DNA of 24,099 nt from RGIG5327 sp045612485 (GTDB taxonomy: Bacteria > Verrucomicrobiota > Lentisphaeria > Victivallales > UBA1829), in the NCBI GenBank assembly GCA_045612485.1, contig JAZKZE010000075.1, positions 1 through 24,099 on the forward strand, written 5' to 3'. Positions 1 to 7,758 of this stretch are shown here, in pieces. Both the position numbers and the translations under genes were made by a program. The notes below the pieces were generated by a model that saw only the letters and a program-made list of their open reading frames with translations, was not told where the DNA came from and did no database searches. Position 1 is the first letter of the stretch. Every line of letters begins with the position of its first letter.

Positions 1-1
1 T

Positions 2-1837
2 TTTGAACACTTTTACCGGGCAAGGGATTTTGAGGCTTCTGCAAAGTATTGCGAAAAGATGCTTAAAGAGATGGGGTTTGAAGATGTGGAACGTTATCCC
101 TTGAAAATGGACGGGATAACTGCCAATATGGACTGCATCATGCCCCAGTCATGGGATATTGAGGAAGGCTCATTCTGCAAGATCACAGATGAGGATATTC
201 CGGAAGAGGAAAGACTTATTGCCGATTATGCAAAAGATCATTTTTCCTGTGGGATCTGGTCTGCCCCCACACCGCCGGAAGGGATTTACGGGGAACTTCT
301 TGACGGAAGAAATATTACTGAAGAAACTGTTTTGACCGGAAAATTCATCCTTGCAACGGATCAATGTGCTGCTTTGTATGCCCGGGGGGTTGCCGGGGGG
401 GCTGCCGGTATTCTTATGTTTGACGGTTCTCCCGCAGCGGCAAAGGATTTTTCTGATTACCGCCGCTGGGGCAATGGTATCGGACTGACCGGATGGTATC
501 ACACAAGAAATGAACGGCGTCTTGTGGTTTATCACATCACGCCCCGGCAGGGGGAATATCTGCATAAACTTCTGGAAACACGCTCTCTGACTCTTCTTGC
601 CGTGATGAACAGCCGGATCTTTGACGGAAGGATCCATACTGTTACAGGGATCATTCCCGGGAAAAGCAGAGAGGAAGTTACTTTCCTTGCCCATTTGTAT
701 GAACCTTTTCTTACTGATGATGCTCTGGGACCCGCTTCCGCTGTGGAGATCTGTCTTGCATTGAAGGCTCTTGCAGAGGAAAAAGGAAAAAAACAGCCGG
801 AAAAAACGTTGCGGGTGGTCTTTTCCATGGAATTGTACGGTTTTTCCGAATACTTTACAAAAAAGGAAAATGTAAGAAAGACTTTCTATGCGGTAAGTAT
901 GGATGGGATCGGTACATTCAATACCTGGAACCATACGGAAAAAAAGACGGTGAATATCCGCCTTACCCCCGGAAGTGCCCCCTTTTTCAGCGATCTCCTT
1001 TACCGGAAGTATTTTCTTGAAAAGAACGGGGAACTTCTCACTCCTGAAACAAGAGGCTGTCTTTCCGATGATACTTTCCCTGCGGATCCCATGATCCGCC
1101 GTATTTACGGTGGAATGTCCGGTGCTGTTGACGGGATCCCGGTAAACTGGTTGCGGACCTGTACTTTGCCCTATCATCACAATACGGGGCCCATGTTCAA
1201 TAAAGCGGATTTTGACCTTGCTTATGAGATCATCAAGGCGTGTTGTGCGGTCATTTATGTGATCGCAGACGGGGAAAAAGAGGAACTGAAAGAACTTCTT
1301 CCTGAAATGAAAAATCTTGCTGATAAGGAACTTGCATCTATTGTGGAAGAGTCCGGAAGAAAAATAACGGAAAAGGTTTATACGGCAAAAACTGCCAATG
1401 AAAAAAATCTCTACTGGTACGCTCTGGAAAAGAAAGTCCTTCTTTCTGTCAATAGCGTTGCAAAAGATCTTCTTACAGAGGAAGAAGTGGAAAAAGCTCT
1501 GCATAAACCCGCATTGTATGCAGAAGAGGAGTATGTATATTCTGCAATGGAAAAACTTGCCTCTTCCCTTGTTGTGACAAGGCTTACAGGCGGGATCCCC
1601 ACTTCTCTTGCGAAAGTCCCCCCTGCCCAACGCAAAAAACGTGCCGGAATACCGGATTTTGCTATTCTTATGACCTTCCTTGACGGTAAAAGGGATCTTC
1701 TTACGGCAGTCCACCTTACGTCCTTCGATCAGAAGACAAAACTCTATACAGATCAGGAGATCGGAAATCTTGTAAACTATCTACGGTATCTGGAAAAATA
1801 CGGGTATGTGAGTATCAAAGAAACAGATTGCAAATAA
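2..1837 (+). CDS. M28-like metallopeptidase with PA-type insert, 5' partial
   Basis: The reading frame is open to the left edge, so the true start lies outside; the first ATG is at 59 and 19 more residues precede it in frame. Numbering from that Met, residues about 85-125 resemble a PA domain (GKFILATD followed by a Gly/Ala-rich turn). Residues 205-235 carry an M28-like metal site: H212 in LAHLYEP and D220/D221 in TDDALGPASA. E258 (SMELYG), D282 (SMDGIG) and H373/H374 (PYHHNTG) fit the remaining metal or catalytic positions. The usual adjacent Glu pair is reduced to M-E, so the active site is degenerate relative to typical aminopeptidases. The last 60 residues, ending KYGYVSI, look like a winged helix, as in some DUF4910-type proteins. 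No signal peptide can be judged. The next gene starts 13 bp downstream, suggesting co-transcription. Family fairly sure; substrate unknown. Confidence 0.75.
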   Translation, partial: FEHFYRARDFEASAKYCEKMLKEMGFEDVERYPLKMDGITANMDCIMPQSWDIEEGSFCKITDEDIPEEERLIADYAKDHFSCGIWSAPTPPEGIYGELLDGRNITEETVLTGKFILATDQCAALYARGVAGGAAGILMFDGSPAAAKDFSDYRRWGNGIGLTGWYHTRNERRLVVYHITPRQGEYLHKLLETRSLTLLAVMNSRIFDGRIHTVTGIIPGKSREEVTFLAHLYEPFLTDDALGPASAVEICLALKALAEEKGKKQPEKTLRVVFSMELYGFSEYFTKKENVRKTFYAVSMDGIGTFNTWNHTEKKTVNIRLTPGSAPFFSDLLYRKYFLEKNGELLTPETRGCLSDDTFPADPMIRRIYGGMSGAVDGIPVNWLRTCTLPYHHNTGPMFNKADFDLAYEIIKACCAVIYVIADGEKEELKELLPEMKNLADKELASIVEESGRKITEKVYTAKTANEKNLYWYALEKKVLLSVNSVAKDLLTEEEVEKALHKPALYAEEEYVYSAMEKLASSLVVTRLTGGIPTSLAKVPPAQRKKRAGIPDFAILMTFLDGKRDLLTAVHLTSFDQKTKLYTDQEIGNLVNYLRYLEKYGYVSIKETDCK

Positions 1838-1850
1838 TAAGGAGTTTTTT

Positions 1851-3119
1851 ATGAAAATTGCAAGTTTCAAAAAAATCATTACCTGTCAGATCGGTGATGA
1901 ACTGGGCGGTTATGGCAACGGGATCGTATCGGTTGCCATACATGATGACCTTTATCTCAAGGGGTTGTGTATGGATGACGGAAATAAGAAAGTTCTTATG
2001 TTGAGTTACGATCTTGTGGGGATCGATATGCCTGATTTGAAACATATCCGGGATATCGTGAAAGAGGAACTTGGTCTGCCTCCGGAAGATGTGGTCATAA
2101 GCTGTACCCACAATCACTCCGGTCCCCACTCCCGCTGGGAAAGAACGACTCCATTGAATGAAAGATATATGAAAGAACTTTTTCAATGGACAAGAGAGGC
2201 GGTTTGTGAGCTGAAAGAAGCACAATTCCGGGAGGTTGCCGTATATTTTTACGGGAAACACTGTAGGGAAAACATCAACCGCAGAGTCGTTGCTCTTGAA
2301 GACAATACTGCAAAGGCTCTTCCCTCTTTCAAGGAACTGATGCCCTTTGCTGACGGAATCACCGATGACGAAGTGGGGGTGATCGCTTTTTATGATGAAA
2401 CCAAACCGGGATTTACCGATGTGCTGGTCAATTTCGCAGCACATCCCCTTGCCTCCCATTGTCCTTTGCAGATGAAAGCGGGCAATACCATTACCGCAGA
2501 TTTCCCCGGGGAATTGCGGAAATATGTGGAGGAAAATACCGGTGCAGACTGTATTTATGTTACCGGTGCAGCCGGCGACATGTTCCCGAAAGAATTTGAA
2601 CAGGGCTTTGATGCCGCACGGAAAATGGGGATCAATCTTGCGAAAGCTGTTGTGGAAAGTATGGCAAATATGCGGCGGAACAGAGAACGCTTTGCCATTA
2701 AAGAACCTGTCCTCAATACAAAAATGGTGGATGTGACTTTGCATTTACGCTGTAATGAGGAAAAAAAGACCTCCTACGCCATCCGCAAGGATGGAATGGA
2801 ATCCTGTCCGGAAGGACTGCATTTTCTTACCATCGGCAAAGATGTATGTTTTGTGGGGGTTCCCGGCGAGCTTCTTGCAGAGGTCGGGCTTATGATGAAA
2901 TGGTGTTCCCCTTTCCGCAAGACTTTTATCCTTTACAACTCCACGGATTATGTAGGGTATCTGTGCCACCCCAATGTGTATGTATCCAAAGGGTTTGAAT
3001 ACAATGGAGCCTTGTTCCACAGTCTGACCGGATTCAAACTTTTGCAATCCGCAGTAAAAAATATGTATGAACTGCGGGGGGATGAGTTCAGTCAGGAACT
3101 TCCGGAACTGGAGGACTGA
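1851..3119 (+). CDS. Neutral/alkaline ceramidase-like hydrolase (copy 1)
   Basis: A 422-residue protein similar to the N-terminal catalytic domain of neutral/alkaline non-lysosomal ceramidases. The metal-binding motif is visible as THNHSGP (H87, H89), with a further candidate ligand H198 in NFAAHPL and the conserved acid loop GAAGDMFP (239-246). In true neutral ceramidases this loop is GDVSPN and supplies the nucleophilic serine; here Ser is replaced by Phe, so ceramide hydrolysis is doubtful and another ester or amide may be the substrate. There is no signal peptide, so it is probably cytoplasmic. The start is set by AAGGAG about 7 bases upstream of ATG. It follows the peptidase-like gene by 13 bp and ends before a strong hairpin. 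Many Lentisphaerae and Planctomycetes carry expanded sets of this family (general knowledge); the exact role is unknown. Confidence 0.8.
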   Translation: MKIASFKKIITCQIGDELGGYGNGIVSVAIHDDLYLKGLCMDDGNKKVLMLSYDLVGIDMPDLKHIRDIVKEELGLPPEDVVISCTHNHSGPHSRWERTTPLNERYMKELFQWTREAVCELKEAQFREVAVYFYGKHCRENINRRVVALEDNTAKALPSFKELMPFADGITDDEVGVIAFYDETKPGFTDVLVNFAAHPLASHCPLQMKAGNTITADFPGELRKYVEENTGADCIYVTGAAGDMFPKEFEQGFDAARKMGINLAKAVVESMANMRRNRERFAIKEPVLNTKMVDVTLHLRCNEEKKTSYAIRKDGMESCPEGLHFLTIGKDVCFVGVPGELLAEVGLMMKWCSPFRKTFILYNSTDYVGYLCHPNVYVSKGFEYNGALFHSLTGFKLLQSAVKNMYELRGDEFSQELPELED

Positions 3120-3139
3120 GTAAAATATATCTCTGAAAA

Positions 3140-3185
3140 CGGGGGAAGAAAGGCAGTATAAAGAACCTTTCTTCCCCCGGAATTT
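3140..3185. terminator. Bidirectional terminator between hydrolase and mazG
   Basis: A perfect 14-bp stem pairs 3140-3153 with 3166-3179 around a 12-base loop, followed by an AT-rich stretch (GAATTTTAT). It sits between two converging genes, so it can serve both strands, although the T-run is imperfect on each side. Confidence 0.75.
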
Positions 3186-3195
3186 TATACAGAAA

Positions 3196-4023
3196 TTACT
3201 TTTCCAGTTTTTTGGCTTCTTCCCACAGTGCATCCAGTCTTTCCATGGAACTGCCTTCAAAAGTTTCCGAGGCATTCTGCAAAGCTTTTTCAATATATTG
3301 AAAACGTCTTTTGAATTTTGCGGAAGATGCCGCAAGAAGAAGTTCGGAAGACCCCCTTTTCCGGAAACGGGAAAGATTTGCCGCCGCAAAAAGAAGATCG
3401 CCCAACTCTTCGTCGATCCTTTTTTCCGCTTCTTCACCTTTTCCTGCATTTGCCATAGCTTCCTTCAATTCCTCCAGTTCTTCGGATATTTTCTGAAGGA
3501 TCTCCTGCTGTTCTTTCCAGTCAAAGCCAACTTTCGCCGCTTTTTTCTGAAGTTTTTCTGCCTGAAGCAGGGCAGGGGCATGGGTGGGGACGCCATCAAG
3601 GAGAGATTCTTTTTTACCGTGATTTTTTTCTTTTGCTTTAAGTTTTTCCCATTGAACAAGAACTGCGGAGGCATCTTCCACATGGGAATCAGAAAATACA
3701 TGGGGATGACGGTAGATCATTTTTTCTGTCACATCTTTTATTACATCGGAAAGAGTGAATTTTCCCCGTTCTTCAGCAATGACGCTGTGCAGGACTACCT
3801 GCATGAGAACATCTCCCAGTTCCTCCCGCATATTTTCATCATCTTCTGCCGCAAGAGCATCCAGAAATTCTCCACATTCCTCCATAATAAAAGGCATAAG
3901 AGTTTCATGAGTCTGTTCTCTGTCCCAAGGGCATCCGTCGGGAGCCCGCAGTTTCTTCATCACCTGTTCCAGTTTGAGTATGGCGGAACCCGCATCCTGT
4001 TTCAAATCTTCTTTTTCAAGCAT
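3196..4023 (-). CDS. mazG: Nucleoside triphosphate pyrophosphohydrolase MazG
   Basis: A 275-residue two-domain MazG protein that hydrolyses (deoxy)nucleoside triphosphates to the monophosphate and pyrophosphate, a house-cleaning and stringent-response role in the cytoplasm. The first domain contains RAPDGCPWDREQTH, then EECGE and EELGD, which are the Mg-binding EExxE and ExxD patterns, and the family motif YRHPHVF. The second domain repeats the pattern as EELEE and EELGD near residues 190-220. The length matches the family (about 260-280). The start ATG is preceded by AAAGG at 7 bases. A promoter-like pair lies 60-85 bp upstream, and the leader contains a short tandem repeat. It is transcribed away from the large membrane-complex operon, which starts about 240 bp away. 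Confidence 0.95.
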   Translation of the reverse strand: MLEKEDLKQDAGSAILKLEQVMKKLRAPDGCPWDREQTHETLMPFIMEECGEFLDALAAEDDENMREELGDVLMQVVLHSVIAEERGKFTLSDVIKDVTEKMIYRHPHVFSDSHVEDASAVLVQWEKLKAKEKNHGKKESLLDGVPTHAPALLQAEKLQKKAAKVGFDWKEQQEILQKISEELEELKEAMANAGKGEEAEKRIDEELGDLLFAAANLSRFRKRGSSELLLAASSAKFKRRFQYIEKALQNASETFEGSSMERLDALWEEAKKLEK

Positions 4024-4033
4024 GGAATGACCT

Positions 4034-4061
4034 TTATTGCTGTATTATTGCTGTATTATTG
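4034..4061. repeat. 2.5 copies of an 11-bp tandem repeat in the mazG leader
   Basis: The unit TTATTGCTGTA occurs at 4034-4044 and 4045-4055, and its first six bases again at 4056-4061. It lies between the candidate mazG promoter and the mazG start codon, ending at the ribosome binding site. Confidence 0.8.
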
Positions 4062-4081
4062 ACTTTTGAAATTACCTCTCT

Positions 4082-4109
4082 AATATACGGCTCAATAAGA
4101 AAAAATCAA
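4082..4109 (-). promoter_or_regulatory. Candidate sigma70 promoter for mazG
   Basis: On the minus strand TTGATT (4104-4109) is followed after 16 bases by TATATT (4082-4087). Transcription would begin near 4075 and give a leader of about 50 bases that includes the 11-bp repeat. Confidence 0.5.
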
Positions 4110-4193
4110 GGGAAGAGAAGCGTTTCCGCCGAAGAAAAGGGAAATGAGACTCTGCCGGATCGGCTTTGTAAACGCAATTTATACGGAAAAAAT

Positions 4194-4221
4194 TTGAAAA
4201 AAAATTTTTGTGCTGTATATT
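4194..4221 (+). promoter_or_regulatory. Candidate sigma70 promoter for the six-gene membrane complex
   Basis: TTGAAA (4194-4199) and TATATT (4216-4221) are 16 bases apart. The inferred transcript start, near 4228, precedes GGGAGG (4248-4253) and a GTG at 4262. This supports 4262 over the upstream in-frame ATG at 4208, which would lie before the transcript start. Confidence 0.5.
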
Positions 4222-4261
4222 AATAGACCTTTTTATCCAAATAAAGTGGGAGGAAAACAAA

Positions 4262-6100
4262 GTGATCGTTCAAGTTGTCACGCTTGCCGTACTTCTGGGC
4301 GGAGGAGTTCTTGCTCTGCTTTGCCCGAAGAAATCTTTTTTGGCAAGTATTTTCGGGACGGTTTCCCTGGTCGCAGGTGCGATCCTGGGGTTAACGTCCA
4401 TCGCCGCAGAAGCAATTACCAGTTATTACACACTGCGGATTGCTGCAATTTTTCAGGTTCCGGTCTTTCTTCTGGGGATCGCCGCAGCACTGTATTCTCC
4501 GGGCTATCTGGCAGGACATGGGGAAAAAAGAGCTTCTTTTTACTATTTCTTCCTCAATCTTACCATTGCTTCCATGTACTGCGTGACTCTGACAAAAGAG
4601 CCTCTTCTTTTTCTTTTTGCCTGGGAGATCATGGGATTGGCAAGTGCGGCTCTGGTCATGTTTGATTATCATTCGGAACAGGTGCGGAAAGCTGCATACC
4701 TTTATTTTGCCGCCTGTCATGCGGGAGCGGCACTGCTTATTCTTTTCTTCCTGTTCCCCTATCCCGGTGCTTTACCGCTTATTCTGGTCTTTGCCGGTTT
4801 CGGGCTGAAGATCGGTTTTCCTTTACTGCATGTATGGCTTCCTGAAGCACATCCCGCGGCTCCGGCTCCGGTTTCTGCTATCATGTCAGGAGCGATGATC
4901 GAGCTGGGCTTTCTGGGATTGTTTGTATTCTATCCCGAACCTGTTTCCGGAGGATATTTCAGTTTCGGCTGGATCTTTCTTGTGTTAGGGATCATCGGCG
5001 CATTGTGGGGGATCATTTCCGCATTGCCGCAGAACAATCTGAAACGTCTGCTTGCTTATTCCAGTATGGAAAACATGGGGATCATTTCCATGGCATTCGG
5101 ACTTGCCACTCTGGGATACAGTTATGAACTGCCCCAGATGGGATTTGCCGCTGCCTGCGGCGGTTTCCTTCATATCGTCAATCATGCCTTCCTCAAAGGC
5201 GGGCTTTTTCTCGGTGCAGGAGCCGTCTTGAAAAGCTGCGGTACGCTGGAAATGGATAAGATGGGTGGACTTCTGAAACGCACTCCCCATACAGGAACAC
5301 TTTTTGTTCTCAATTCCGCCGGAATATGCGGCCTGCCGCCTTTCAACGGGTTTGTAAGTGAGTTTCTTATCTATTATGCTGCATTCAAAGGTCTTATGTA
5401 TGGAAATGCTGCTTTGCAGACAGCTTCTGCGGTAGCACTCATTGCTCTTGCCCTTACCGGTGGGATCGCCGCTGCGGTATTTGCCAAAGCGGTGGGCGGG
5501 GTATTCCTCGGGGAACCCAGAAGCAAGGAAAGTGCTGAAGCAACAGAAGTAACTTTCATGATGCGTTTTTCCATGTATATGCTTTTTGTATTTTCCATTG
5601 TCATGATCTTTGCGGCTCCCTTTGCTGTGAAACTTTTCGGAAAAGGTGTGGATCCGAAACTGGTAATGATCATGACAAAAGTTTCTGCGGTATCTCTCTG
5701 CTGTATGCTTTTGACAGTTCTGCTTCTTTTGTTGCAGAAGGTCTTTTGCAGAGGCGGCGAACGCAAAAGTCCCACATGGGATTGCGGATATGCCAGACCG
5801 GATGCAAGAATGGAATATACGGCTACAGCTTTCTCCCAGCCTCTTGCTGACCTTTTCGATGGTATCCTGCGGATCAGAAAATCCCTGAAAAAGCCTGAAG
5901 GCATTTTCCCGGAAAAGGCTCAATACAGCGAAGAAACGGAAGATGGCGGAATGAAAGGATTCTGGAAACCTGTGGCTTCCTTTATTATCCGGATCGCTGA
6001 AAAATGCCATTCCCTCCAGTCCGGAAATCTGCACAGTTACATCTTTATCATCATCCTTGCATTGAGTGCCATGCTGCTCTATGCCATGCTGAAAAAATAA
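4262..6100 (+). CDS. NuoL/HyfB-like ion-translocating membrane subunit of an Ehr-type complex
   Basis: First gene of the six-gene cluster, 612 residues from GTG at 4262, chosen because GGGAGG lies 8 bases upstream. It is a polytopic antiporter-like subunit (proton_antipo_M family), most like HycC/HyfB of formate hydrogenlyase. Channel residues are preserved: Glu in FAWEIMGL, Lys in GLKIGFPLLHVWLPEAHPA, Lys in NNLKRLLAYSS and His/Lys in HIVNHAFLKGG. The C-terminal part has the HyfB-type signature TWDCGYARPDARMEYTA, a soluble linker and a last membrane helix, a layout typical of group 4 hydrogenase NuoL-like subunits. Expected function is H+ or Na+ translocation across the inner membrane, coupled to redox chemistry in the peripheral arm encoded downstream. 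Confidence 0.88.
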   Translation: MIVQVVTLAVLLGGGVLALLCPKKSFLASIFGTVSLVAGAILGLTSIAAEAITSYYTLRIAAIFQVPVFLLGIAAALYSPGYLAGHGEKRASFYYFFLNLTIASMYCVTLTKEPLLFLFAWEIMGLASAALVMFDYHSEQVRKAAYLYFAACHAGAALLILFFLFPYPGALPLILVFAGFGLKIGFPLLHVWLPEAHPAAPAPVSAIMSGAMIELGFLGLFVFYPEPVSGGYFSFGWIFLVLGIIGALWGIISALPQNNLKRLLAYSSMENMGIISMAFGLATLGYSYELPQMGFAAACGGFLHIVNHAFLKGGLFLGAGAVLKSCGTLEMDKMGGLLKRTPHTGTLFVLNSAGICGLPPFNGFVSEFLIYYAAFKGLMYGNAALQTASAVALIALALTGGIAAAVFAKAVGGVFLGEPRSKESAEATEVTFMMRFSMYMLFVFSIVMIFAAPFAVKLFGKGVDPKLVMIMTKVSAVSLCCMLLTVLLLLLQKVFCRGGERKSPTWDCGYARPDARMEYTATAFSQPLADLFDGILRIRKSLKKPEGIFPEKAQYSEETEDGGMKGFWKPVASFIIRIAEKCHSLQSGNLHSYIFIIILALSAMLLYAMLKK

Positions 6101-6119
6101 AGGAAGAAGGAGTTATATT

Positions 6120-7070
6120 ATGGAAACAAATCATTATCAGATTTTCTTCAGGATCTTTTTTGTCCTTGTTCCTCTTCTTTTTGCCCCCCTTGCCATCGGG
6201 GGCATCAATAAGACAAAGGCATTTTTTGCCGGACGCAAAGGTGTGAGGGTCCTTCAGCTTTACTATGATATTTTCAAACTTCTGAAAAAAGAACATGTAT
6301 ATTCAGAAAGTTCCAATTTCATTTTAAGGATGGCCCCCCTCACTTCTCTGGCATTGACCGTTATTGCCATGTTCTTTCTCCCGCTGGGGGCATATTCCTC
6401 CCCCTTTGCTTTCGCAGGGGACATCGTTCTTTTCTTCTATCTTCTGGCAACAGCCCGTTTCCTTACGGTTCTTGCCGCATTGGAAACTGCGTCAAGTTTT
6501 GAAGGGATGGGGGCAAGCAGGGAGATGCAGTTTTCCGCTCTGGCGGAAGGGACGCTTTTTACCATCCTTACTTTCCTTGTATTGAGATCTATGAATTTTG
6601 ATCTCAGCAGTATTTTATTGAAAAACGGCTTGGAACTCAATCCCGCCGCAGCCGGGGCTGCCCCGCTTTTTCTGGCAGGGATCGCCTTTTTCATCCTGCT
6701 GCTCTGTGAAAACTGCCGGGTGCCTTTTGATGATCCGGAAACCCACCTGGAGCTTACCATGATCCATGAAGCGATGGTACTGGATTACGGCGGACCGGAT
6801 CTTGCGGTGATTTTTTATGGTGCGGCATTGAAATTCTGGCTTTTTGCCACTTTCTTCACGGCGCTTTTCATGCCGGTGGAATTTGTGGGGACTCTGACAG
6901 GGATCTGCTTTATGTTTGCCGGAGTCTTTGTAACGGCAGTCATAACGGGGATCGTGGAATCCTGTATGGCAAGAAGCCGTTTCCTCAAACTGCCTCAACT
7001 GCTTACCGGCAGTGCTGTACTTGCGGTTGTCGCTATTCTTTTACAGATCTTTTTCGGTGGAGGACAATAA
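6120..7070 (+). CDS. NuoH/HyfC-like membrane anchor subunit
   Basis: A 316-residue integral membrane protein of the NuoH/HycD/HyfC family, which connects the peripheral redox arm to the membrane arm. Family signatures are KGVRVLQLYYDIFKLLKKE after the first helix, and CRVPFDDPETHLELTMIHEAM, the acidic loop shared with formate hydrogenlyase subunit 4. About eight hydrophobic segments are visible and the length agrees with HycD/HyfC. AAGGAG precedes the ATG. It starts 19 bp after the NuoL-like gene and is followed after one base by the next start, so co-transcription is very likely. Confidence 0.92.
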   Translation: METNHYQIFFRIFFVLVPLLFAPLAIGGINKTKAFFAGRKGVRVLQLYYDIFKLLKKEHVYSESSNFILRMAPLTSLALTVIAMFFLPLGAYSSPFAFAGDIVLFFYLLATARFLTVLAALETASSFEGMGASREMQFSALAEGTLFTILTFLVLRSMNFDLSSILLKNGLELNPAAAGAAPLFLAGIAFFILLLCENCRVPFDDPETHLELTMIHEAMVLDYGGPDLAVIFYGAALKFWLFATFFTALFMPVEFVGTLTGICFMFAGVFVTAVITGIVESCMARSRFLKLPQLLTGSAVLAVVAILLQIFFGGGQ

Positions 7071-7071
7071 A

Positions 7072-7758
7072 ATGAACAATCTTATCGAACCGGTACTTGC
7101 TTTACTGCTTTTCAGCTGTCTTTTCCTTGCCGCTGCAAGCAGAATGGTACATCTCATCCGCCTTGTTGCGTTGCAGGGGATCCTTCTGGGAGTATTTCCC
7201 CTTGTTCTTACACTGGGCGGGCTGCAATTTGAAAATACCGTGCTTTCCCTGGTGAATCTGGCTGTCAAGGGAGTTCTTCTTCCTTATCTCCTGTATATCG
7301 CTATGAAGAAAGCCTCGGTCAAACGGGAACTGGAGCCGGTTATCGGTTATTCCCTTTCCGTACTTCTGGTTCTCATTTTCTGTGCCGGCGGTTTTCTTCT
7401 TGCCTCCCGTATCTCCCTTCTTTCCCAGAAGGCAATAACGGTAACGGCAACATCTTTCACACTTCTTCTCACAGGATTGTTCCTTGTTGCCGCAAGAAAG
7501 AAAGCTCTTACACAGGTCATCGGTTTTCTCGTTTTTGAAAACGGTATTTCCCTTTTCGGGATCGGGCTGATGCAGCACCACCATTTCCTTGTGGAACTGG
7601 GGATCCTGCTGGATGTATTTGTACTTGTTTTCATTATGGGCATCGCCATATGTCAGATCAACAGGGAATTTGCCCATATAGATGCGGATAAACTTTCCTC
7701 TCTGGATGATCTTCCGGATGAACAAAATGAACTTGAAATGAAGGAGGCAAGCAAATGA
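7072..7758 (+). CDS. NuoK/HyfE-like membrane subunit
   Basis: A 228-residue, strongly hydrophobic protein of the HyfE (hydrogenase-4 component E) family; its N-terminal part corresponds to NuoK of complex I. An in-frame ATG exists at 7012, but it lies inside the preceding gene. The ATG at 7072 has GGAGG 8 bases upstream and gives the usual HyfE N-terminus (MNNLIEPVLALLLF). Six to seven membrane segments are followed by a short acidic cytoplasmic tail rich in Asp and Glu. Its stop overlaps the next start as ATGA, indicating translational coupling. It probably forms part of the ion path next to the antiporter-like subunits. Confidence 0.87.
   Translation: MNNLIEPVLALLLFSCLFLAAASRMVHLIRLVALQGILLGVFPLVLTLGGLQFENTVLSLVNLAVKGVLLPYLLYIAMKKASVKRELEPVIGYSLSVLLVLIFCAGGFLLASRISLLSQKAITVTATSFTLLLTGLFLVAARKKALTQVIGFLVFENGISLFGIGLMQHHHFLVELGILLDVFVLVFIMGIAICQINREFAHIDADKLSSLDDLPDEQNELEMKEASK

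Noticed and set aside
170..1714. 514-codon open frame antisense to the peptidase gene
   Set aside because: Low-complexity Phe, Lys, Arg and Cys-rich translation without any recognisable domain; the plus-strand frame has clear family motifs.
4208..4261. ATG at 4208 as start of the NuoL-like gene
   Set aside because: It would add 18 residues with no ribosome site and lie before the inferred transcript start; GTG at 4262 has GGGAGG at proper spacing.
7012..7071. ATG at 7012 as start of the NuoK-like gene
   Set aside because: It overlaps the end of the NuoH-like gene and lacks a ribosome site; ATG at 7072 has GGAGG and the normal family N-terminus.
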